The notes under the pieces: generated by a model | Database searches by the model: none | What the model saw: the letters and a program-made list of their open reading frames with translations, nothing else | Told to the model about the DNA's origin: nothing | Part shown: positions 57,953 through 64,000 of the stretch, one piece after another | Numbering within the stretch: the first letter of the stretch is position 1 | Layout of the letters: every line of letters begins with the position of its first letter | Source: Bacillus sp. THAF10 | GTDB taxonomy: Bacteria > Bacillota > Bacilli > Bacillales > Bacillaceae_I | Length of the DNA: 64,000 nt | Direction: 5' to 3' | Assembly: GCF_009363695.1 (NCBI RefSeq) | Contig: NZ_CP045403.1 | Span: 3,916,501-3,980,500 of the forward strand | Position numbers and translations under genes: made by a program

Positions 57953-58897
57953 TTACGTGACTTTTTCCAACACGCTAAACAATTTCGCTCTTTTTTTATA
58001 CTGTTCCTGCGCTTCTTCCACAGAGATTTCTCGAAAACGGAAATTTGTCCCTGGGGGAGCCTGGGCAAGCAAGGAAATATCAGTGGAAATGACGGTTGCT
58101 ATTCTCGTATATCCACCGGTTGTTTGCCTGTCTGCCATTAAAATAATCGGGTTACCATCAGCAGGTACTTGAATCCCGCCAAGCGGAATGGCTTCTGAGA
58201 TGATATCAGCAGAAGTCACGTGTTCAAGCGTTGGACCTTTTAAGCGGTAGCCCATTCTGTCAGACTGTGGGGTAATTTGATAGGTGGATGTCAGAAAGGT
58301 CTCCACTGCAGCATCTGTAAACGCAGCAAGATGTGGGCCCAAACAAACCCTGATTTCCATTTCCTTTTGGTAGGTAGGAATTTCGTCTGGGTGCAGGGAT
58401 CGCCCTGTTCTACTGCCGTTTGCTGAGGTCCCGTACAAAATATCTTCCCGTTGAAACGCTCTTCCCTCTAGACCACCGAGGCTTCCCTTTAAAAAGGTTG
58501 ATTTGCTTCCCATGGCTTCTGGAATCGAAAAGCCTCCTGCCAAGCAAAGATAGGCACGGGCACCTGAAATTGGTTTTCCAAACTCCACAATTTCGCCTTT
58601 TTTCACTTTAAAGCTTTTCCACATCGGAGCAGGCTGTCCGTTGACTTTTGGAGACAGGTTCCCGCCACAAATGGCAATGACGACATCTTCAAGCGCCTTT
58701 AGCTCTGGTCCCATCAAGGTTACCTCGATGCCCGCTTCTCCTGCAGGATTCCCCACAAGCAGATTGCCGATTTGCAGAGAAAAATCATCCATCGCGCCTG
58801 ACACCACCACGCCGTATTCCTGAAAGCCTGTTCTGCCTTTATCCTGAAAGGTAGTTAGGAGGCCTGGCTTTGTGACTTTAAATACAGCGCTACTCAT
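57953..58897 (-). CDS. pxpC: 5-oxoprolinase subunit C (KipA/PxpC, biotin-dependent carboxyltransferase fold)
   Basis: A 314-residue KipA-family protein: VTKPGLLTTFQDKGRTGFQEYGVVVSGAMD at the start and PLGGIQVPADGNPIILMADRQTTGGYTRIA near 225-255. With PxpA and PxpB it forms ATP-dependent 5-oxoprolinase, which opens pyroglutamate to glutamate. Start at the ATG 9 bases after TGGAG, overlapping pxpA by 8 bases; an upstream in-frame start would overlap by 50. B. subtilis homologs were first named as a sporulation kinase inhibitor pair. Confidence 0.9.
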   Translation of the reverse strand: MSSAVFKVTKPGLLTTFQDKGRTGFQEYGVVVSGAMDDFSLQIGNLLVGNPAGEAGIEVTLMGPELKALEDVVIAICGGNLSPKVNGQPAPMWKSFKVKKGEIVEFGKPISGARAYLCLAGGFSIPEAMGSKSTFLKGSLGGLEGRAFQREDILYGTSANGSRTGRSLHPDEIPTYQKEMEIRVCLGPHLAAFTDAAVETFLTSTYQITPQSDRMGYRLKGPTLEHVTSADIISEAIPLGGIQVPADGNPIILMADRQTTGGYTRIATVISTDISLLAQAPPGTNFRFREISVEEAQEQYKKRAKLFSVLEKVT

Positions 58898-59669
58898 GAT
58901 GCAACACTCCAAAAGGCTCGATGGCAATGTTCTCAGCAAGCAGCGACTCTCTTAAACTTTTAACAAACGCCAATGCCTCTGATTCGTCGCCATGCACACA
59001 AATAGTATCTGCTTGAATGGAAATATCCTCCCCATTTACAGCCGTTACTTTGCCTTCATGCAGCATTCGGATCACCCGTTTTACCGCCACATCCGCATCA
59101 TGTATCATGGCATGAGGTTCTGTTCTTGGTGTCAGCGTTCCGTCAGGCTGATAGGTTCGATCGGCAAAAACCTCCTGTGCTACCTTTAGGCCTACTTGTT
59201 CTCCTGCTTTTACGAGCTCACTTCCTGCCAGGCCAAAAAGAACGAGGGATGAGTCAATCGCATAAACCGCTTTTGCGATAGCGATGGCGATTTCCTGATT
59301 TTTTGAGGCCATGTTGTAAAGCGCACCATGCGGCTTCACGTGATGCACCCTTGTGCCGTTAACAGTGGCCGCCGCTTGAATTGCACCAATTTGATACACA
59401 ACCATATTAAAAATTTCATTTGGATGCATGTGGACATTTCTGCGTCCAAAGCCAGCGAGATCCGGGAATCCTGGATGTGCGCCGATAGAGACTCCAAGCT
59501 TTGTTGCCTTTTTTACAGTATCCATCAAAACGTTATGGTCTCCTGCATGGTACCCACAAGCGATATTGGCGGAGGAAATGTACTGAAGTACTGCTTGGTC
59601 ATTTCCGATTGTATAAGCCCCAAAGCTTTCCCCTAAGTCACTATTTAAATCAACCCTACTCATCCTCAT
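58890..59669 (-). CDS. pxpA: 5-oxoprolinase subunit A (LamB/YcsF family)
   Basis: A 259-residue YcsF-family protein: VDLNSDLGESFGAYTIGND, ISSANIACGYHAGDHNVL, HPGFPDLAGFGRRNV, HHVKPHGALYN and VHGDESEAL all match the conserved set. It supplies the oxoprolinase active site with PxpBC. Start ATG 59669; a second ATG at 59663 fits the ribosome site about equally. It overlaps pxpB by 14 bases. Confidence 0.94.
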   Translation of the reverse strand: MRMSRVDLNSDLGESFGAYTIGNDQAVLQYISSANIACGYHAGDHNVLMDTVKKATKLGVSIGAHPGFPDLAGFGRRNVHMHPNEIFNMVVYQIGAIQAAATVNGTRVHHVKPHGALYNMASKNQEIAIAIAKAVYAIDSSLVLFGLAGSELVKAGEQVGLKVAQEVFADRTYQPDGTLTPRTEPHAMIHDADVAVKRVIRMLHEGKVTAVNGEDISIQADTICVHGDESEALAFVKSLRESLLAENIAIEPFGVLHHE

Positions 59670-60396
59670 CCGCTCCCTTTTCTCTTGTTTTCACGGAGTA
59701 GCTGCCATTTTTGATTTGTTCTTTAATGGCTTGGAATTCCTCTTTATCTATCGAAACAAATTGCAAATAATGGCCTGCTTTTAGTAGAATCGGCTCCTCT
59801 TCTGTTGGGTCATAGAGCTTGATTGGTGTTTGTCCGATAATCTGCCAGCCTCCTGGGGTTTCAAGCGAATAAACGCCCGTCTGTTCCCCAGCAATCCCAA
59901 CCGAGCCTGCTGGAATGTTCGGTCGTGGATTTTCCCGTCTTGGTGTAGCAAGCTGTTTATCCATGCCGCCAAGATACGGAAATCCTGGTACAAAGCCCAT
60001 CATGTAAATGTAGTATTCTTTTTCCGAATGGATGGAGATAACCTCTTCTTCCGTTAAGCCATGGTAGCGAGCGACTTCTCCTAAATCCGACCCTTCTTCT
60101 CCACCATACAAGGTCGGAATTTCATACACTTTTGCAGCATGCGTTTCTGGTTCATCTTGTATATTTTCTTTTACTTCAAGTAATCGTTCATGCAATTGTT
60201 GATACAATATGGCGTCAGGTTGGTAAAAAATCGTTAAGGTGGTGTAGGCAGGTACCCACTCCATGACGCCTTTTATCGGATGTTTCCGTAAATATTCCGC
60301 AAACCTTCTGATTTGTGTGTTCGTTTCTTTTTTTATTTCATCCCCAAATGACAGTTGAATGCCCGTGTCTCCTAGTGGGAAAAACGAAATGTTCAA
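59656..60396 (-). CDS. pxpB: 5-oxoprolinase subunit B (KipI family)
   Basis: A 246-residue KipI-family protein: FPLGDTGIQLSFGDEI at the start, VYEIPTLYGGEEGSDLGEVARYHGLTEEEVI in the middle, GFVPGFPYLGGMDKQLATPRRENPR and GGWQIIGQTPIKLYDP near the end. Start is the TTG at 60396 after GAGGGGG; the GTG at 60420 gives an extra eight residues but is too close to its ribosome site. First of the pxpBAC group. Confidence 0.92.
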   Translation of the reverse strand: MNISFFPLGDTGIQLSFGDEIKKETNTQIRRFAEYLRKHPIKGVMEWVPAYTTLTIFYQPDAILYQQLHERLLEVKENIQDEPETHAAKVYEIPTLYGGEEGSDLGEVARYHGLTEEEVISIHSEKEYYIYMMGFVPGFPYLGGMDKQLATPRRENPRPNIPAGSVGIAGEQTGVYSLETPGGWQIIGQTPIKLYDPTEEEPILLKAGHYLQFVSIDKEEFQAIKEQIKNGSYSVKTREKGADEDE

Positions 60397-60461
60397 GCCA
60401 CTTTCCCCCTCTCTTTTCACCTTAGATAATTAATCTATAGTTTTGTTGATTAGTGTCATGA

Positions 60462-60541
60462 CGAGTAGTGCTTGCTGGGTGGTTCTAGCTGACTGTTCAC
60501 GGCCAACCGCGCTTCATTCACCTTCCGTTGAGCGCTACTCG
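60462..60541. repeat. 80-bp inverted repeat between ycsG and pxpB
   Basis: CGAGTAGTGCT and AGCGCTACTCG are inverted arms (one mismatch) around a GC-rich interior. No T-run follows, so it is not a standard terminator. It could be another dispersed element. Confidence 0.5.
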
Positions 60542-60547
60542 CTAATT

Positions 60548-61774
60548 CTATGAAAATAATTGAGGGAGCTGGTTCATTAGGGTGACACCTGCCAGATAAG
60601 CAGTCGCAATAAGCACAATACCTCCGAATATCGTTAGCCATAATGGATGCTGATAGTCTCCAACTACTGATTTTTTGTATGCGGCAATTAACAGTGTCCC
60701 AAGTGCTACAGGTAAAATAAGTCCATTAAATGCTCCTGCTAAAATTAACAAGAGAACTGGCTCCCCGATAAAAGCAAAAATGATAGTAGAGACGACAATA
60801 AAGCCGATTATAAACCAGGAGTTATGACGGTTGACCGTTTTCGATAATGTTCGTAAAAAAGAAACAGAGGTATATGCCGCACCGACTACAGAGGTGATAC
60901 CAGCAGCCCACAGAACTATTCCAAACATTTTGTACCCGACCATTCCAGCTGCTTCCATGAAAACGGATGCTGGTGGGTTTGCAGGATCAAGCTTAAAGCC
61001 TGTAGATACGACACCAAGTACGGCAAGAAATAGAAAAATACGCATAATGGACGCAATCACAATACCTGATACCGAACTTTTCGTCACCTGGTGGAGATTT
61101 TCCTTCCCGCTAATGCCGGCATCTAGTAAACGGTGTCCCCCAGCAAAGGTGATATACCCACCAACGGTTCCTCCAACAAGGGTGATGATGGCAAACACAT
61201 CAATCTTTTCTGGAACGAAGGTGCGCAAGGCTGCCTCGCCAACCGGGGGATTACTTTTAAATGCTACGTACAACGTTAACAACAGCATCATCAACCCAAG
61301 CGCACGAGCAATCTTGTCCATCGCCACTCCCGCTTCTTTGGAGAGGAAAATGGCAATGGCAATAGCGGCAGTAATAATGGCGCCAATTCGGACATCAAGA
61401 CCGAAGAGTACATTCATCCCCATCCCTGCTCCACCGATATTCCCAACGTTAAAAGCAAGGCCACCTAGTGCCACTGCAAAGGCAAGGAAATAGCCGAGTC
61501 CTGGTAACACCATGTTTGCGATGTCCTGTCCACGCTTTTTGGACACGGCGATGATTCGCCACACATTAACCTGCACACCGATGTCTAAAATTATCGACAT
61601 CAAAATAACGAAACCAAAGCTTGCCAGGAGCTCTTCTGTAAAGACCGCTGTTTGCGTGAGGAATCCGGGACCAACAGCAGACGACCCCATCAAGAATGCT
61701 GCTCCTAAAAGAACACTCCAGTTGCTTTTTGGCTTTTGTAAGGAATCATAGGTCCTATTATTATTTTCTGTCAT
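60548..61774 (-). CDS. ycsG: NRAMP-family divalent-metal-type transporter (YcsG-like)
   Basis: A 408-residue membrane protein with about eleven helices. SSAVGPGFLTQTAVFTEELLASFGFV near residue 31 resembles the NRAMP helix 1 region, but the classic DPGN is changed. B. subtilis ycsG lies next to ycsF (pxpA) in the same way, so a role with pyroglutamate metabolism, for example uptake, is more likely than metal transport. AGGAG-type site upstream of the ATG. First gene on the strand, 127 bases before pxpB. Confidence 0.85.
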   Translation of the reverse strand: MTENNNRTYDSLQKPKSNWSVLLGAAFLMGSSAVGPGFLTQTAVFTEELLASFGFVILMSIILDIGVQVNVWRIIAVSKKRGQDIANMVLPGLGYFLAFAVALGGLAFNVGNIGGAGMGMNVLFGLDVRIGAIITAAIAIAIFLSKEAGVAMDKIARALGLMMLLLTLYVAFKSNPPVGEAALRTFVPEKIDVFAIITLVGGTVGGYITFAGGHRLLDAGISGKENLHQVTKSSVSGIVIASIMRIFLFLAVLGVVSTGFKLDPANPPASVFMEAAGMVGYKMFGIVLWAAGITSVVGAAYTSVSFLRTLSKTVNRHNSWFIIGFIVVSTIIFAFIGEPVLLLILAGAFNGLILPVALGTLLIAAYKKSVVGDYQHPLWLTIFGGIVLIATAYLAGVTLMNQLPQLFS

Positions 61775-62110
61775 TTTTTAGCCTCCATCTGGTTGTGTTT
61801 GCGCTTACTTTTTTTGGTAAATCCTTCAATGATATATTATTCCGCTATATTAACATATAAATGAATTGACTGACAATTTTCGGCCGTATTGTTGTAAAAA
61901 ATGAAAAGGGTTGACTTGAATGTAATTGGTTTGTAAAAAAGCTTTGATGATCACTCTTGGACTATAGACATAACAAAGCTAATTGCACTTGGGAAAAGCG
62001 AGGTAGAAACACACTCTAGACATCAAAAACCCACCTTGTTAAAAGGGATAACTAAGAGAGGCCTACAAAAAAAGAACCCATAATCACCCACGATTATAGG
62101 TTCTTGCTCT
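61775..62110. other. 336-bp gap before ycsG
   Basis: AT-rich. A possible minus-strand promoter reads TTGTCA, 17 bases, TTAATA at about 61846-61882. I see no gene. The mqo terminator occupies the right end. Confidence 0.35.
62072..62105 (-). terminator. Terminator of mqo
   Basis: AAGAACC..ATAATC pairs with GATTAT..GGTTCTT; TTTTTTTG follows on the minus strand. Confidence 0.85.
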
Positions 62111-63616
62111 TCAATTTAAGACGATCTCTTTTTGTTTTGCATGGAGGCCAAGGGTTTTGGCAGTCGATGCATGAATATCTTCGAATAGAGCTGGATTGTC
62201 AGAGAGGGATACACCGTAAGAAGGAATCATCTCTTTGATTTTTGCCTGCCATTCGAACATGTGCTGCGGGAAGCATCTTTCCAATACTTCGAGCATGACA
62301 TGAACAGCTGTAGAAGCACCAGGAGAGGCACCAAGTAAGGCAGCAACAGAGCCATCGGAAGCACTTACCACTTCGGTACCGAACTGAAGCGTTCCTTTGC
62401 CTGCGTCTGTATCCTTAATTACCTGCACACGTTGGCCGGCAACGACGATTTCCCAATCCTCCGCTTTTGCATTAGGAACAAATTCGCGGAGCTCTTCCAT
62501 CCGTTTTTCCTGTGACAGGAGCACCTGCTGAATCAGATACTTCGTTAGCGCCATTTCCTTAAAGCCTGCAGAAAGCATGGTCAGAAGGTTGTTTGGCTTA
62601 ACAGAGGTAACGAGATCCAGATTGGAGCCTGTTTTCAAGAATTTTGGTGAGAAGCCTGCAAAAGGACCGAACAGTAAGGATTTTTTGTTATCGATATATC
62701 GGGTATCAAGGTGAGGCACCGACATTGGCGGCGCGCCGACCTTTGCTTTTCCGTATACTTTAGCATGGTGCTGCGCGACGATTTCTGGATTTTTACATAC
62801 TAAAAACAATCCACTTACAGGGAAGCCGCCTATTTGTTTGGACTCTGGTATGCCGGTTTTTTGCAGCAAGTGTAAGCTGCCTCCACCACCGCCTATAAAA
62901 ACAAATTTTGCATGGTGAGATTCGGTCTTTCCAGTTTTTTCGTTTTGCACTTTTACTTCCCAGCCACCGTCGCTATCACGCTTTAAATCTTTTACACTAT
63001 GATTATAGTTAAGCTCCACGTTTTGCTTTTTTAAACGTTCAAACAGCATGCGTGTTAATGCCCCGAAATTCACATCTGTTCCAGAATCAATTTTTGTAGC
63101 AGCTATAGGCTCCTTGGCGGTACGCCCTTCCATCATAAGCGGCATCCATTCCTTGAGCTTGTTTGCATCGGTGGAGAATTCCATTCCTTTAAAGAGCGGA
63201 TTTGCTGACAGCGCTTCCATCCTATTTTTCAAAAAGGTGACATTATCTTGGCCTTCTACAAAGCTAATGTGAGGAATTGGCATGATAAAGTCTTCTGGTT
63301 TTTTGATCATTTTTGTTTGTACAAGATAGGACCAAAATTGTCTGGAGATCTGAAACTGCTCATTCACTTTTACGGCTTTACTAATGTCTACGGTGCCATC
63401 TGCCTTCACGGATGTATAGTTAAGCTCACATAAAGCTGCATGCCCTGTTCCAGCATTGTTCCATTCATTTGAGCTCTCTTCTCCGGCGCTTGACAATTTT
63501 TCAAACACTTTAATGTTCCATTTTGGTGCTAATTCCTTTAATAATGCCCCTAAGGTTGCACTCATGACTCCAGCACCAATTAAGATAACGTCTGTTTTTT
63601 TCTGCGAGTTGCTCAT
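62111..63616 (-). CDS. mqo: Malate:quinone oxidoreductase
   Basis: A 501-residue FAD-dependent enzyme that oxidises malate to oxaloacetate and reduces quinone, at the inner face of the membrane. FAD loop [20 protein letters not shown] at 9-28, [19 protein letters not shown], and [21 protein letters not shown] near the end. The N-terminus beginning at the [12 protein letters not shown] is chosen; a GTG four codons upstream or a longer frame to 63688 are alternatives, as the ribosome site is weak. Monocistronic. Confidence 0.93.
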   Translation of the reverse strand: MSNSQKKTDVILIGAGVMSATLGALLKELAPKWNIKVFEKLSSAGEESSNEWNNAGTGHAALCELNYTSVKADGTVDISKAVKVNEQFQISRQFWSYLVQTKMIKKPEDFIMPIPHISFVEGQDNVTFLKNRMEALSANPLFKGMEFSTDANKLKEWMPLMMEGRTAKEPIAATKIDSGTDVNFGALTRMLFERLKKQNVELNYNHSVKDLKRDSDGGWEVKVQNEKTGKTESHHAKFVFIGGGGGSLHLLQKTGIPESKQIGGFPVSGLFLVCKNPEIVAQHHAKVYGKAKVGAPPMSVPHLDTRYIDNKKSLLFGPFAGFSPKFLKTGSNLDLVTSVKPNNLLTMLSAGFKEMALTKYLIQQVLLSQEKRMEELREFVPNAKAEDWEIVVAGQRVQVIKDTDAGKGTLQFGTEVVSASDGSVAALLGASPGASTAVHVMLEVLERCFPQHMFEWQAKIKEMIPSYGVSLSDNPALFEDIHASTAKTLGLHAKQKEIVLN

Positions 63617-63831
63617 TATTACGTCCACATCCCCTATATTTATAAAAGAGCCAGCACACCTGCATTTGTATAAAAGAGGGTGCTTCACCTAAAACATACT
63701 AAATCTATCTTAATTATCATCATATCATAATTTGCAAGAATTTTTTATAGTGGAAATTATCTACTATTATCTGATTATTATAAACGATTTAGCCGGCAGA
63801 AAAAAGAGAGAAGTCCTTCCAATTGGCTGTT

Positions 63832-64000
63832 TTAACCAGCGCAGACAATCCTGTCTCTCCCACTATCCTTAGCTTCATAAAGCAGCATGTCCACTTTTTC
63901 CACAAGCTGACCAGGATTTTCTCCGTTCTGTTTTGCCATCCCAAAGCTCATCGTGACTGAGAACGTCTCTTCTTTACATTGGAAAAGATGAGATGCAACC
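63832..64000 (-). CDS. C-terminal end of a GGDEF-domain protein (partial)
   Basis: The window cuts this gene; only 55 residues remain. They read FSVTMSFGMAKQNGENP, then LVEKVDMLLYEAKDSGRDRI, which is the end of a diguanylate cyclase GGDEF domain (late strand plus the YxAKxxGRDR helix). Whether the enzyme is active cannot be seen, as the GGDEF motif lies outside. The stop is at 63832-63834. Confidence 0.85.
   Translation of the reverse strand, partial: VASHLFQCKEETFSVTMSFGMAKQNGENPGQLVEKVDMLLYEAKDSGRDRIVCAG

Overview
The window looks like chromosomal DNA of a low-GC Gram-positive rod of the Bacillaceae. Many gene groups match Bacillus subtilis operons: yflT-like, katE, murQ/murR, nupNOPQ, yusV-yfiY-yfiZ-yfhA, ydbST, pxpABC with ycsG. 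Shine-Dalgarno sequences are strong (AAAGGAGG type) and sigma-A, sigma-B, ECF, Fur and cre motifs are of the Bacillus kind. The genus cannot be fixed from sequence alone. A 15/16 match to the Bacillus chromosomal parS site at 12627-12642 suggests an origin-proximal location.

Layout. 1-7.5 kb: a YflT-like stress protein, a TPR protein, a TPR-dynamin-like GTPase and an actin-type ParM/ParR pair with an upstream array of 16 GTNNAC boxes (candidate centromere). 7.5-13 kb: a three-gene heme-dependent N-demethylase operon whose first gene appears to start at CTG, a hydrolase with its Shine-Dalgarno in a hairpin, and a divergent HxlR / oxidoreductase-VOC pair. 13-21 kb: a sigma-B-type katE and a muropeptide (MurNAc) operon with an ABC importer. 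21-26.7 kb: small membrane proteins and an ECF sigma / anti-sigma / LytR-CpsA-Psr (LCP) module in which the anti-sigma factor carries a degenerate LCP domain.

27-34.5 kb: a complete bacterial microcompartment (BMC) operon under a SorC-type DeoR. It has two BMC-H and three vertex (BMC-P) shell proteins, deoxyribose-phosphate aldolase, an aldehyde dehydrogenase, PduL, a triose-phosphate isomerase with an encapsulation-like N-terminus, an RpiB-like protein lacking its catalytic cysteine, and a flavoprotein-like protein. Next to it is a NupNOPQ-type nucleoside ABC transporter (35-40 kb). Together they suggest import of (deoxy)nucleosides and cleavage of deoxyribose-5-phosphate inside the shell, with acetaldehyde passing to acetyl-CoA and acetyl-phosphate. 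This resembles the sugar-phosphate-utilising BMC class.

40-53 kb: rluF, a siderophore importer and a ferric-iron importer, each with tandem Fur boxes, separated by an IS256-family element; then two bacterial PH-domain proteins. 53-64 kb: a 2-hydroxyacid dehydrogenase, a TAXI-type TRAP transporter, the PxpABC 5-oxoprolinase genes with an NRAMP-like transporter, malate:quinone oxidoreductase, and the C-terminal end of a GGDEF protein.

A recurring signal that no gene explains is a set of short-period intergenic arrays. Five have a unit of 20 or 21 bp and one of 52 bp. Their unit sequences are unrelated, and all six lie 30-70 bp beyond an intrinsic terminator. Two further dispersed repeat families, one with inverted ends and one with nested hairpins, occupy 3' regions.
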